Source: Rhodanobacter sp. A1T4 (GTDB taxonomy: Bacteria > Pseudomonadota > Gammaproteobacteria > Xanthomonadales > Rhodanobacteraceae). Taken from it: a stretch of DNA of 64,000 nucleotides. The translations under genes were made by a program, and so were the position numbers. The DNA lies in assembly GCF_014207185.1 (NCBI RefSeq), contig NZ_JACHCP010000002.1, positions 248,001 to 312,000 of the forward strand, read 5' to 3'. Under the pieces are notes generated by a model. That model was given only the letters and a program-made list of their open reading frames with translations. It was not told the DNA's origin and searched no databases. Shown here in pieces: positions 19,454 through 27,776 of the stretch; within the stretch, counting starts at the first letter, position 1, and every line of letters begins with the position of its first letter.

Positions 19454-20233
19454 TCATGCCAGTGCGGTTTGCAGCAATTGCCCGATCAAATCCTGCACTG
19501 CCGAGGCTTTTTGCTCGTCGTAAGCGAAGCTTTCCTCGTCCATATAGTTGACCTGCGCCAGCTCCAGTTGCACCGCCTGCACTCCGCTAGCCGGCTTGCC
19601 GTACTGTCGGGTGATATAGCCACCTTTGAAGCGGCCGTTGACGGCAAAACTGAAGCGTGACTGCGATTGGAGGCAAGCTTCCAGCCCCGCTTGCAGCGGC
19701 CTGCCACAACTTTCACCCGCTGCCGTTCCCAGGTTGAAATCGGGCAGCTGACCATCGAAAAGCATTGGCACATGGCTGCGAATGGAGTGGCCCTCCCACA
19801 ACACGGCACGGCCGTGCTCTTCAAGCAATCTCGCAATTTCATGCGAAAGCGCTTGATGATAAGGACGCCAGAACTCGTTTATGCGTTGTTGTACTTCAGA
19901 CGCATCGGGAGCCTTGCCATCCAGATAGAGCCGCTCGCCATCGAAACCTATCGTCGATACCAGACCGGTTTCGCGTTGCCCGGGATATAGCGCATGACCG
20001 TCGGCCGGTCGATTGAGATCGATCACATAGCGCGACGAAACAGGCTTCAGGACGCTGGCACCGAGCTTCTGCGCCAACGGTTCGTAAAGACGACCGACAT
20101 GCCAGTCAGTATCCGGCGAGCGCCTGGCCGCCGGCAGCATGCGCGCGGCGATATCGTCGGGAATGAAGCTGCCGTCGTGCGGCAGACTGATCAATAGCGG
20201 CGAGCTGCCGCGTTTAAGCGTGAAGGTATTCAT
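19454..20233 (-). CDS. hutG: N-formylglutamate amidohydrolase (HutG-like)
   Basis: Hydrolyses N-formylglutamate to glutamate and formate, the last step of one histidine degradation route. The 259-residue product has the family motifs ISLPHDGSFIP, DTDWHVGRLY, YVIDLNRP and LWEGHSIRS, and the late NGRFKGGYITRQYG segment. No other hut genes are in the window, so it may serve a general formyl-glutamate or related hydrolase role. Its start lies 45 bases from the 3' end of gor on the same strand. Confidence 0.85.
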   Translation of the reverse strand: MNTFTLKRGSSPLLISLPHDGSFIPDDIAARMLPAARRSPDTDWHVGRLYEPLAQKLGASVLKPVSSRYVIDLNRPADGHALYPGQRETGLVSTIGFDGERLYLDGKAPDASEVQQRINEFWRPYHQALSHEIARLLEEHGRAVLWEGHSIRSHVPMLFDGQLPDFNLGTAAGESCGRPLQAGLEACLQSQSRFSFAVNGRFKGGYITRQYGKPASGVQAVQLELAQVNYMDEESFAYDEQKASAVQDLIGQLLQTALA

Positions 20234-20278
20234 GGGCTTGATTGTAGTAGCGATCCCGCATCCACTGCCCTGCCACCA

Positions 20279-21628
20279 TCAGCTCATCGACAAGAGTTCT
20301 TCGGCAACCGTGGGGTGAATCGCCACCGCCGCCTCAAGGTCGCGCTTGCGCAAATCAAGCTTCATTGCCACCGAGAAGCCCTGCAGTATTTCGTCGGTGC
20401 CCGGGCCCAGCAGATGGATGCCGACCACGCGCTCATCCTCTCCCACACAAACCAGCTTCATCAGATTCTGTTCGTTACGCCCCACCAACATGAACTGCAT
20501 CGGCGTGAAGTGACTGCGGTGGATCGTGACCTCATCGCCGTATTGCTTGCGAGCCTGCTCTTCGGTCAACCCGACCGTGCCAAGTGGCGGCTCGGAAAAA
20601 ACCACGCTGGGAATGATGTCGTTATCGATAAGGCCATCCGTTTGACCGCCAAACAGCCGGTCAGCAAGTCGCCTTCCGGTAGCCACCGCTACCGGTGTCA
20701 GTGCCTTGTTCTGGGTAATGTCGCCCACAGCGTAGACGCCCGACAGGCTGGTGTTTTGTTGCGCGTCGACCAGCACGTGGCCAAGCTTGTCGGTATTCAC
20801 GCCGACTGCATCAAGCCCCAACTTTTCACTGTTGGGCACACGCCCCACGGCCCACAGCACGGCATCGTAGGGACCGCGCAAACCGACCTTGGCGTCGTCC
20901 AGCATGATGCCATCCGCCGTACGACATGCGCCTTTGACCGCACTCTGATCGTCGATGCGAATGCCCTGCGCTTCCATTTTCTCCCTCAGCGCCTTCACCA
21001 TTTCGACGTCAAAATTCTTCAGCAGTCGTTCGACGGCCAGAACATCGACGTCAGCGCCATGTGCCCGCAGCAAGCCAGCGAATTCCACTGCGATATAACC
21101 ACCGCCGACGATCGCGATACGACGCGGCAAGGTCTGCAGCGAAAACATGTCATCGGACACCATGCCCAGTTCGAACCCCGGCAGATCGAGCCGACGCGGA
21201 CGAGCGCCGTTGGCGATCACGATGTGAGCCGCCTGCAGTTGGCTACCGTCGGTCAACGCAACCGTATCGGCAGCAATGAAATGTCCGGCCTGATGCACGA
21301 CTTCGATGTTTTTTTCCTGCAACCGCTTGGCGTATCGCTGATTGATGCCCGCGATATAACGATCGCGCAAGCCACGAAAATGCTCCCAATCCAGCCGCCC
21401 GGTTTGCAGGTCAAAACCAAACTCGACGGCCAGCTGCTGAGCCTGCGCCAACTGCGCGGAAAACCACAGCACCTTCTTCGGCACGCAGCCACGATTGACG
21501 CAGGTACCGCCAAGCGCCAACGCAGGATCAAGCAAGGCGACACGTGCGCCATGGCGGGCTGCGCGAAACGCTACCGACAATCCGCCGGAGCCAGCGCCGA
21601 GTACGATCAGGTCATAGCTTGCAGTCAT
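20279..21628 (-). CDS. gor: Glutathione-disulfide reductase
   Basis: FAD/NADPH enzyme that keeps glutathione reduced. The 449-residue product starts MTASYDLIVLGAGSGG (FAD Rossmann motif at 11-16), has the redox-active disulfide C43/C48 in GTCVNRGCVPKK, a second GxGxxA motif (VGGGYIAVEFAG) for NADPH, and the C-terminal active-site HPT (AIHPTVAEELLS). Its length matches E. coli Gor (450). The start at 21628 is chosen by homology; two upstream in-frame ATGs would add up to 15 residues. Confidence 0.93.
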   Translation of the reverse strand: MTASYDLIVLGAGSGGLSVAFRAARHGARVALLDPALALGGTCVNRGCVPKKVLWFSAQLAQAQQLAVEFGFDLQTGRLDWEHFRGLRDRYIAGINQRYAKRLQEKNIEVVHQAGHFIAADTVALTDGSQLQAAHIVIANGARPRRLDLPGFELGMVSDDMFSLQTLPRRIAIVGGGYIAVEFAGLLRAHGADVDVLAVERLLKNFDVEMVKALREKMEAQGIRIDDQSAVKGACRTADGIMLDDAKVGLRGPYDAVLWAVGRVPNSEKLGLDAVGVNTDKLGHVLVDAQQNTSLSGVYAVGDITQNKALTPVAVATGRRLADRLFGGQTDGLIDNDIIPSVVFSEPPLGTVGLTEEQARKQYGDEVTIHRSHFTPMQFMLVGRNEQNLMKLVCVGEDERVVGIHLLGPGTDEILQGFSVAMKLDLRKRDLEAAVAIHPTVAEELLSMS

Positions 21629-21755
21629 TGGCGCGCTCTTCATCTGGTTCGGCAAAGCTAACCGAAAACGCACGAAGTCGTCGTCACTCTGTGCAACCAG
21701 TTCAGATACGGACGACGCAGCAGCGATACGCCCTCAACGCTGCACCAAACAATGA

Positions 21756-23015
21756 TTAAAGTCCGAACCTTGCCGGAGCGTAAGGCAGTGCATCGATGGG
21801 CGAAGGCGGCCCACCGAGCATGCTGGTCGCCAACTCGCCAGTGGCTGTCGACATGCTGACGCCCAGCATGCCGTGCCCCGTTGCCAGCAGCAGGTTGGAC
21901 CAGCGTGCGCTTCGTCCGATGATCGGCAATTCGTCCACGCTCATCGGCCGCCAGCCCCACCACTCCTCAAGCAGTTCGGGGCCTTCCGGCTCGCGCAGCC
22001 CCTCGGCAGCACCACGGCGTAGCGCATTCAGTCGCGTGCGGTTGATGCCTTCGGCATAACCGGAAAATTCCATCGTGCTGCCCAGCCGGTAACCGCTCTG
22101 CCACGTGGTGACGCATACCGACGCCTCGCGCAACACCAGCGTATGACGTGGCGCCAGAGCAGGCCTGGTATAGGTGAGTGAGTACCCTTTGCCTGGTTGC
22201 ATCGGCAGACGCAGATCCAGCTTTTTTGCCAGTAGCGGCGACCAGGCGCCTAGCGCCAGCAGCACGGTATCGCCCTGGAATATGCCTCGACTGGTGACTA
22301 CCTGCGTGATGCGGTCTTCGTTGGTCGTGAAATCATCGATACGTGCACCCGTCTCGATCACACCGCCGAGTGCAATAACGCGTTGCGCCAGCTCAGCCAC
22401 GTAGCGATCCGGCCGCAGTCGCGCATCGCCTGGGTGGAACAGGCCGCCGACGACGCCTGGCGTCAACGCCGGTTCCATCGCCTCGACGTCCTCGCCGTGC
22501 AGACGCTGCACCTCGATCCCGAGACCGTCGAGTACGGCCGCATGATGTTGCTCGTCAGCAGCCTGTTTTTTCGCCGTGCGGTAAGCGTAAAGCACGCCAT
22601 CCTCGGCGAATTCGCAATCGAGTTTTTCATCACGCACCAACTCACCCAGGAGTTGCCGCGAGCGCTGCAGAATGGCTAGACGCGCCGCTGCCGCATGGTT
22701 GAAGTCGCGCCAATTGCAGCGTCGTGCAAAACCCAGCAGCCAGCGAAGGCGCGGCCCGTCGAAGCGCGGATTGAGATACAGCGGCGCGTCGGATTTCAAG
22801 ATCGAACGCAGTGCCATGCCGATCATCCCCGGCATCGCCAACGGCGGCGCGTGGCTGGGCGTGATCGTGCCGCAGTTGCCGTGCGAGCTGCCGCAACCCA
22901 CTGTGCCCTGCTCAAGCACCCGCACGCTGGCGCCGGCCTTGAGCAGAGATAGCGCACACGCCAGCCCGATGACACCGCCGCCAAGAATCAATACATCACT
23001 GCGCGAATTACTCAT
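21756..23015 (-). CDS. FAD-dependent D-amino acid dehydrogenase-like oxidoreductase
   Basis: The 419-residue DAO/DadA-family protein has the FAD motif ILGGGVIGLACAL at about 9-21, then EQGTVGCGSSHGNCG, a conserved WWGWRPMSVDELPIIG segment and the C-terminal GHGMLGVSMS flavin motif. DadA oxidises D-alanine and other D-amino acids with electrons passed to the respiratory chain. A hydroxyproline-pathway D-4-hydroxyproline dehydrogenase is a plausible alternative, because no dadX or lrp gene is adjacent. The alr gene in this window lies 12 kb away. Confidence 0.8.
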   Translation of the reverse strand: MSNSRSDVLILGGGVIGLACALSLLKAGASVRVLEQGTVGCGSSHGNCGTITPSHAPPLAMPGMIGMALRSILKSDAPLYLNPRFDGPRLRWLLGFARRCNWRDFNHAAAARLAILQRSRQLLGELVRDEKLDCEFAEDGVLYAYRTAKKQAADEQHHAAVLDGLGIEVQRLHGEDVEAMEPALTPGVVGGLFHPGDARLRPDRYVAELAQRVIALGGVIETGARIDDFTTNEDRITQVVTSRGIFQGDTVLLALGAWSPLLAKKLDLRLPMQPGKGYSLTYTRPALAPRHTLVLREASVCVTTWQSGYRLGSTMEFSGYAEGINRTRLNALRRGAAEGLREPEGPELLEEWWGWRPMSVDELPIIGRSARWSNLLLATGHGMLGVSMSTATGELATSMLGGPPSPIDALPYAPARFGL

Positions 23016-23311
23016 GGCGCGAGTGTAATGGCCCGCTTGTCCTGCTGTATTTCAGGTTGCCCAGCAGATTGACTTGCGCATTGGAGCTCCCGTACTTACC
23101 CCCCATGCCATCCGCGTGGATGACGGTACCTGCAACACTGGTTTTGCCAGCGGCCCGCACTTTGATCACGCAAGTCGCACCTGCCGCGTCCGCAATCCAA
23201 TAGAGAGCCATACCGGGTGATTCAAGGCTGCAGACACGATGAAGTCTGGATTTGCAAAATGAAACCGGCCACCGGGCCGCCTCATGCGTCCCTACTCTGG
23301 ATGAGCTGGCG

Positions 23312-23851
23312 TCATGCGGCGGCTGTCCGTGCAAAACGCAATACCTTGGCTTCCGGCAGGCCTTCGTCCAGCAGCTCATAAAGCATGGTTACCAGCTCGG
23401 CATGCTTTGCCGGAGGCAGAACTTTTTCACCGAGCGCTTCCGTGGCCAGCCGCACCGCCATCATCAGAACGTCGTGCCTGACAGGTTGCGAAGCGTCTTG
23501 TGACGCCGGTTGAGAGGGCTCGTCACGCAAGTTCGGCGGTAATCCGAAGGCCTTGGTCCGACGCCCATCAGCGTCCCTGTCGTCGCGGGCGATAACCCTT
23601 GCGATATCCGTTGCAGATGAAGGGTTGAGAGCTGGATCCAGCTTTTCCTCTCCAAGGCCGGTGAGAACCCACAGCGGACTCCAGCCAAGATCAGCCAGAT
23701 GCTTCAAAGCTTCGGCACCTATTTCGCGTTCGCCTCTCTCCCAGTTACCCAAGGTGTTTTTGTGGATGCGAATTTTCGGCGCAAAAGAAGCCTGGCTCTC
23801 GGAACCTCGAATGAGTGCCAGTCGTGCGCCCTGCTCTTCTTTCAACCCCAT
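23312..23851 (-). CDS. XRE-family phage-type repressor
   Basis: The 179-residue protein has an N-terminal helix-turn-helix (about 5-55) with the phage repressor-like segment IHKNTLGNWERGEREIGAE, a linker, and a C-terminal helical region. No LexA/CI Ser-Lys protease motif was recognised. It diverges from a Ner-like gene with a 218-bp intergenic region carrying an operator-like palindrome, which is the classical arrangement for a temperate or transposable phage control switch. Confidence 0.8.
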   Translation of the reverse strand: MGLKEEQGARLALIRGSESQASFAPKIRIHKNTLGNWERGEREIGAEALKHLADLGWSPLWVLTGLGEEKLDPALNPSSATDIARVIARDDRDADGRRTKAFGLPPNLRDEPSQPASQDASQPVRHDVLMMAVRLATEALGEKVLPPAKHAELVTMLYELLDEGLPEAKVLRFARTAAA

Positions 23852-23984
23852 TTCACGCCTTCACTTCGAAAGGGTGGATACCTATGCAAAGACGTTTCCG
23901 CACTCTCACTTTGGGCAATCTATTGATATAAAAAGTCATACAGCTAAATTTCCCGGGCGGGGTTTGAGAACGAAGAAAGAAACA

Positions 23985-24022
23985 CTTTTGAGGTTGACAT
24001 GACCTCAAAAGAGGTTTATATC
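23985..24022 (+). promoter_or_regulatory. Phage-type promoter with operator over the -35 box
   Basis: A perfect 10-bp inverted repeat CTTTTGAGGT-N7-ACCTCAAAAG (23985-23994 and 24002-24011) overlaps a consensus -35 TTGACA at 23994-23999. The -10 TATATC at 24017-24022 follows with exactly 17 bp spacing. The promoter reads into the Ner-like gene. Binding of the divergent repressor to the palindrome would occlude RNA polymerase; this last point is inference. Confidence 0.75.
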
Positions 24023-24069
24023 TATCTCCTAGACATCACTCATGAATAACAAGGGGCATTCAAGGCGCG

Positions 24070-24321
24070 ATGAGGCGTGAAACTGCACTTACTCCGGATC
24101 AGGTACGCCAACAGCTTCGCCAGCGCGGTGAAACGCTTACGAAATGGGCTGCCGAGCATGGCTACGACCGCAAAGCGGTCTATCGCGTCATGAGCGGCAC
24201 CGACAAGGCCTATTACGGCAACGCACACAAGATCGCTGTCGAGCTAGGCCTGAAACTGGCTGAAGAGGAGCCTAGCACTCCAGCCGGCACTGGCAATACG
24301 CAACGACGAGCGGCGGCTTGA
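24070..24321 (+). CDS. Ner-like phage DNA-binding protein
   Basis: The 83-residue protein has the pattern TPDQVRQQLRQRG...KWAAEHGYDRKAVYRV, a helix-turn-helix typical of Mu-like phage early regulators (Ner/Nlp type) and related prophage proteins. It is the first gene downstream of the operator-controlled promoter and opposite the XRE repressor. In transposable phages such a protein turns down early transcription; here that role is inferred from position and fold. Confidence 0.7.
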   Translation: MRRETALTPDQVRQQLRQRGETLTKWAAEHGYDRKAVYRVMSGTDKAYYGNAHKIAVELGLKLAEEEPSTPAGTGNTQRRAAA

Positions 24322-24323
24322 AT

Positions 24324-24509
24324 ATGTCCGCTACTCCTTATCCATCTTCGCCCGATTATCCAGGTTCGTTCGATGCCATCGAGTGTGGTGCCATCGCGGA
24401 ACTCAATGCACACGAAGCCATGCTTTGCGGTGACCTGGATGCGGAAGCGCAATGGCGTGAACTAGCCGAAGCGTATTACTGCATTGCCATGTTGGGACTA
24501 CCGCAATGA
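24324..24509 (+). CDS. Small hypothetical phage-cassette protein
   Basis: The 61-residue product starts MSATPYPSSPDYPGS. It is acidic, with an Ala/Glu-rich helical C-terminal half. The ATG lies three bases after the stop of the Ner-like gene; a TTG two codons upstream overlaps that stop. No domain is recognised. Tight packing with its neighbours supports expression from the same promoter. Confidence 0.45.
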   Translation: MSATPYPSSPDYPGSFDAIECGAIAELNAHEAMLCGDLDAEAQWRELAEAYYCIAMLGLPQ

Positions 24510-24694
24510 CCCGCGGGACTAAAGGACGCCATACCCACAATCTGCTCGAGATCCTGAAACCGCATTCGCCGTTGTCGGGACCCAGGTCCGATGTTAATCG
24601 CCGAGCACATCGCCTTCGACGAGTGACTTGCCGACCGGACTTGTCGAAGTCAAACCGGAAATCGTGCCACCGGTACAGGGCGCGTTCCACGTAG
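24506..24694 (+). CDS. Doubtful small ORF in phage cassette
   Basis: This 62-codon frame overlaps the preceding gene by ATGA but encodes an Arg/Ser/His-rich sequence unlike a folded protein. In another frame, a run beginning at a TTG at 24628 (LPTGLVEVKPEIVPPV...) reads like genuine protein and ends in an ATGA overlap with the next gene. A frameshift between the two is therefore possible. No function is assigned. Confidence 0.25.
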   Translation: MTRGTKGRHTHNLLEILKPHSPLSGPRSDVNRRAHRLRRVTCRPDLSKSNRKSCHRYRARST

Positions 24695-24788
24695 ATAACG
24701 CCGGCAATATCAAGAGATCGAGTACGACCAGTGCGAACGGATGACAAACGGATTTTTGAAGTTCAGCGAAATAGCGGAGGTGGAGTTG

Positions 24789-25205
24789 ATGAAAACGGAT
24801 CGTAAGTTGCGGCTACAAATCAACACGCGGGGAGCATGGAGAGACCTGCTGCAGTTCAGACCGGAACACCGGGCTGACGTGCTGCGTGCAACCAAACTGC
24901 TCGGTGGCATTCTGGGCGATGAGATCCAGTGGTGCATGGTTCAAGAAGATGGGCGCCATCAAAGGCTGCCAAACATGCGTGGCCCGTGGTTGCCCATCAC
25001 GGGCGAATACCCCGAACCACTGAGAGATGTCATGGTGACCGTCTATGACGCGAACGAGCACGAGAACGTCGTGTACATGGCTTATCGCAAACAGGGCGAC
25101 TCATCGGACTTCTATCTCAGCGGAACATTCGACCAGGTTTTGCACAACGCCTATGCATGGACCGAAGTGATCGCCCCTGCACCAACTAGGCAGGTGGCGG
25201 CGTGA
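24789..25205 (+). CDS. Hypothetical phage protein with DUF551-like C-terminus
   Basis: The 138-residue product starts MKTDRKLRLQINTRGAW with a GGAGG Shine-Dalgarno eight bases upstream. An in-frame ATG at 24741, overlapping the previous frame's stop (ATGA), would add 16 residues. The C-terminal half resembles DUF551 by eye: PWLPITGEYPEPLRDVMVTV, a short beta strand region, then a WTEVIAPAP ending. Such proteins are common in prophages and have no established function. Confidence 0.55.
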   Translation: MKTDRKLRLQINTRGAWRDLLQFRPEHRADVLRATKLLGGILGDEIQWCMVQEDGRHQRLPNMRGPWLPITGEYPEPLRDVMVTVYDANEHENVVYMAYRKQGDSSDFYLSGTFDQVLHNAYAWTEVIAPAPTRQVAA

Positions 25206-25309
25206 ATCGACCAGGCCGCAATCAAGTCTGTATGTATACGGCGACATTGCCCAATCCGGACGGATCGTCGCCGACGTCGGCTCCAACCCAAGCCTCGTCC
25301 AGTCTCTGA
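25202..25309 (+). CDS. Possible 35-residue peptide, GTG start
   Basis: A GTG overlaps the previous stop codon (GTGA) and opens a 35-codon frame rich in Pro/Ser/Thr. It is the last frame before the cassette's terminator. It may be spurious; the overlap is the only support. Confidence 0.2.
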   Translation: MNRPGRNQVCMYTATLPNPDGSSPTSAPTQASSSL

Positions 25310-25337
25310 GAACTTCCTTATAAGCTATTGATTTGAT

Positions 25338-25369
25338 AACCTCGGCGCGTCTCTCGCCGAGGTTGTTTT
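25338..25369 (+). terminator. rho-independent terminator closing the phage cassette
   Basis: A perfect 10-bp stem AACCTCGGCG/CGCCGAGGTT with a 7-base loop is followed by GTTTTA. The next gene's ATG starts at the very next base, so the stem also holds its only Shine-Dalgarno-like GAGG. Confidence 0.85.
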
Positions 25370-25945
25370 ATGCGCCAGGATCCTGCCGTCCGCTTTGCGC
25401 ATGTGCCGCCGGCATGGCGGAAAGGCTGCCGATGGCTTTTGGCGATCGTCATCCTGCTGCTTGCAGCCTGTTCCAGCGCGCCACATCGGCGCGAACCGAC
25501 CTACAAGGACTCGCATTCGTCGCTGGCGGATTTACCTGCACGTGCGCCTTCGGCCGCCAATACGGGAACGGCCAACGATGTGTTGTTTCGTGCCATAGCG
25601 CTGGTCGGCACGCCATATCGCTGGGGCGGCAACACCCCTGCAGGTGGTTTCGACTGTAGCGGCCTGGTCGACTACATCTATCGCAACGCCGCGGACATTT
25701 TGCTGCCGCATAGTTCACGCGAGATGGCGGTAATGAATGGCGAAGAAGTTCGGCAGATGACCGACCTGGCCAGCGGCGACCTGGTGTTCTTTGGCGGCAG
25801 CGGTGGCGTCAGTCATGTCGGCGTCTATGTCGGCAAGGGGCGCTTTGTGCATGCGCCCAACAGCGGCGGCACGGTAAGACTGGATGATATTGACGGGCCT
25901 TACTGGCGCGATCATTTCGTCTACGGCAAGCGATTGCTGGATTGA
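25370..25945 (+). CDS. NlpC/P60-family peptidoglycan hydrolase lipoprotein
   Basis: The 191-residue product has a basic N-terminus, a hydrophobic signal and lipobox LLAAC, followed by an NlpC/P60 (C40) domain with the catalytic Cys in GGFDCSGLVDYIY, His in VSHVGVYVG and a further polar residue after HAPNSGG. This matches the Spr/NlpC endopeptidase family that cleaves murein cross-links. The domain begins with the usual GTPYRWGGNTP. The ATG is directly behind a strong terminator hairpin, so how it is transcribed and translated is uncertain; a GTG 11 codons later is an alternative start. Confidence 0.88.
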   Translation: MRQDPAVRFAHVPPAWRKGCRWLLAIVILLLAACSSAPHRREPTYKDSHSSLADLPARAPSAANTGTANDVLFRAIALVGTPYRWGGNTPAGGFDCSGLVDYIYRNAADILLPHSSREMAVMNGEEVRQMTDLASGDLVFFGGSGGVSHVGVYVGKGRFVHAPNSGGTVRLDDIDGPYWRDHFVYGKRLLD

Positions 25946-25970
25946 CACGATAGCTTTACTGCACTCATGA

Positions 25971-25998
25971 AAAACGGCGCTCAATGGCGCCGTTTTTT
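25971..25998. terminator. Bidirectional rho-independent terminator
   Basis: Perfect 10-bp stem AAAACGGCGC/GCGCCGTTTT with loop TCAATG and T6 on the plus strand. It lies between the convergent NlpC-family gene and slyD-like gene. Confidence 0.9.
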
Positions 25999-26021
25999 AT
26001 CTTGGGAACGCGAAGCTGCGA

Positions 26022-26507
26022 TCAGTGCGCGTCAGCGCCCGGCGCATGCGCGTGGCCATGCTGCAACTCTTCCTCGGTGGCATCACGCACGTCGCTGACA
26101 CTGACGTCAAAGTGCAGATCCTTGCCGGCCATCGGATGGTTGAGATCGACGTCGATCGTGCTCATGCCGACCTTGTGCACGGTTACGGCGCGCTGGCCTC
26201 CTTCCTTCAGCTGCAGAATCGTGATCATGCCGGCCTTGAGACGATTGGCCTGGGGGAAATACTTTTTCGACATGCGCTGGATCTGATCTTCCTGACGTTC
26301 GCCATAGCCGTCGACCGCGGACACATCCACTTCCAGCGTGTCACCGGCTTCATGACCTTCAAGCGCGCTCTCCAGACCTGGAATCAGCTGGCCATGGCCC
26401 AGCAGTACCCACAACTGCTGCTCACGATCATGCGAACTTTCGACCTTCTCACCGTCGACCGTCAGCGTGTAGTGGAGTGCGATGACCTTGTCCTTGCCAG
26501 CCTTCAT
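26022..26507 (-). CDS. slyD: FKBP-type peptidyl-prolyl isomerase, SlyD-like
   Basis: The 161-residue product has the split FKBP domain (residues 7-70 and 120-145) with the inserted IF chaperone domain between (DGYGERQEDQIQRMSKKYFP to DVDLNHPMAGKDLHF). This is the SlyD layout. The C-terminal tail is His-rich (HGHAHAPGADAH) but much shorter than the metal-binding tail of E. coli SlyD. It probably acts as a cytosolic proline isomerase/chaperone. Confidence 0.9.
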   Translation of the reverse strand: MKAGKDKVIALHYTLTVDGEKVESSHDREQQLWVLLGHGQLIPGLESALEGHEAGDTLEVDVSAVDGYGERQEDQIQRMSKKYFPQANRLKAGMITILQLKEGGQRAVTVHKVGMSTIDVDLNHPMAGKDLHFDVSVSDVRDATEEELQHGHAHAPGADAH

Positions 26508-26543
26508 TGCATGTCTCTCGAATGGTTAAAGGTCGGAATTCTA

Positions 26544-27776
26544 TCAGGTGGCTTCTTTCTCGAAATCCAGCCCCCGCGCCTCCGGCCCCAACCACACCAG
26601 CAACGCCAGAATCAACGCCACCACGCCAATCCAGAGCGACATCGCAAACGCAAAGTCACCGCCGCGCCAGTTGGCGATCCAGGTCTGCGCCGTGGCCGTA
26701 CCTGCCGCCAGCAGGTTACCCATCTGATAGGCAAAGCCCGGCAGCGTCGCACGCATCGGGCCTGGCGAGAGCTCATTGAGATGCGTGGGCACTACGCCCC
26801 ATGCGCCCTGCACCATGACCTGGATCAGGAACGCACCCAGACCCAGCAGAAGCAGCGAGCCACCGTACGTCCACAGCGGGATCACCGGAATCGCCAGCAG
26901 CGCAGCGATGATCATCGCCTTGCGCCGGCCGATGCGTTCGGACAGCACGCCAAAGAACAGTCCGCCGACCAACGCGCCCAGATTGAGCAGCGCGACCAGC
27001 ATGAAGGCAGTGCCTGAGCTGGTATCGAGGTGCAGATTGACCTCTTCGAACGTGTGATACATGTCCTGCGAGCCGTGGCTGAACATGTTGAAGGCTGCCA
27101 TCAACAGCATCAGGTAGATGCCCAGCTTCCAGTGCCCACGCATGGATTCGCGCAGCGTCTGCTTTTGCCGGGTGCCCTTGCTGCTTTCCCACACCGGCGA
27201 TTCCGGCACGCTGCGCCGGATATACAACACCAGCAGCGCCGGCACCGCGCCGACGATGAACAGCCCGCGCCAGCCGATGTGATCGACCAATAGCCAGTTC
27301 GCCAGAGCAGCCAAAAAGAAGCCGCACGGATAGCCACTTTGCAGCAGGCCGGAAATCAGTCCGCGTGATTTCGCCGGAATCGATTCCATCGCCAGCGAGG
27401 CACCGATACCCCACTCGCCGCCCATGGCGACACCAAACAGGAAACGCAGCACCAGCAACGCCGTCAGGGACGGCGAAAACGCCGTCGCCAGTTCGAATAC
27501 CGAGAACAGAATGATGTCCAGCATCAGAATCGGTCGACGCCCGAATCGGTCGGCCAGCCGTCCAAACAGCAACGCGCCGATCGGCCTCGCTGCCAGCGTC
27601 AGGAACAGCCCGTAGGTAACCGCCTTGTTGTCGACACCGAACTCTTTTGCGACGCCAACGATCACGAAGGTCAACAGAAAATAATCGAACGCATCCAGCG
27701 TCCACCCAAGAAAACTGGCGAATACCGTATGTCGCTGGGTGTGGTTGAGTTCCCGCAAGGGTGCAAGCAGCGACAT
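26544..27776 (-). CDS. MFS transporter, aromatic acid/sialate symporter type
   Basis: The 410-residue protein has about 12 predicted membrane segments and the MFS loop motif GRLADRFGRRPIL after TM2, repeated in weaker form as GVLSERIGRRKAM after TM8. The N-terminal FLGWTLDAFDYFLLTF is characteristic of the AAHS/SHS symporters that take up aromatic acids, lactate/pyruvate or sialic acid with protons. No catabolic genes are adjacent to indicate the substrate. The ATG at 27776 has an AAGGAAAG Shine-Dalgarno; 30 upstream codons in frame are not hydrophobic. Confidence 0.88.
   Translation of the reverse strand: MSLLAPLRELNHTQRHTVFASFLGWTLDAFDYFLLTFVIVGVAKEFGVDNKAVTYGLFLTLAARPIGALLFGRLADRFGRRPILMLDIILFSVFELATAFSPSLTALLVLRFLFGVAMGGEWGIGASLAMESIPAKSRGLISGLLQSGYPCGFFLAALANWLLVDHIGWRGLFIVGAVPALLVLYIRRSVPESPVWESSKGTRQKQTLRESMRGHWKLGIYLMLLMAAFNMFSHGSQDMYHTFEEVNLHLDTSSGTAFMLVALLNLGALVGGLFFGVLSERIGRRKAMIIAALLAIPVIPLWTYGGSLLLLGLGAFLIQVMVQGAWGVVPTHLNELSPGPMRATLPGFAYQMGNLLAAGTATAQTWIANWRGGDFAFAMSLWIGVVALILALLVWLGPEARGLDFEKEAT

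Noticed and set aside
20315..21661. 448-codon open frame antisense to gor
   Set aside because: Opposite to an intact glutathione reductase with all motifs; composition (His/Gln/Arg-rich) is typical of antisense frames.
23008..23379. 123-codon minus-strand frame between the dadA-like gene and the XRE repressor
   Set aside because: It overlaps both neighbours and has no recognised motif. A shorter form from 23211 looks somewhat protein-like and could be a gene remnant, but the evidence is too weak to list.
26025..27017. 330-codon open frame antisense to slyD and the MFS gene
   Set aside because: The C-terminal part is a run of Gln/Arg/His typical of an antisense reading of a membrane-protein gene.
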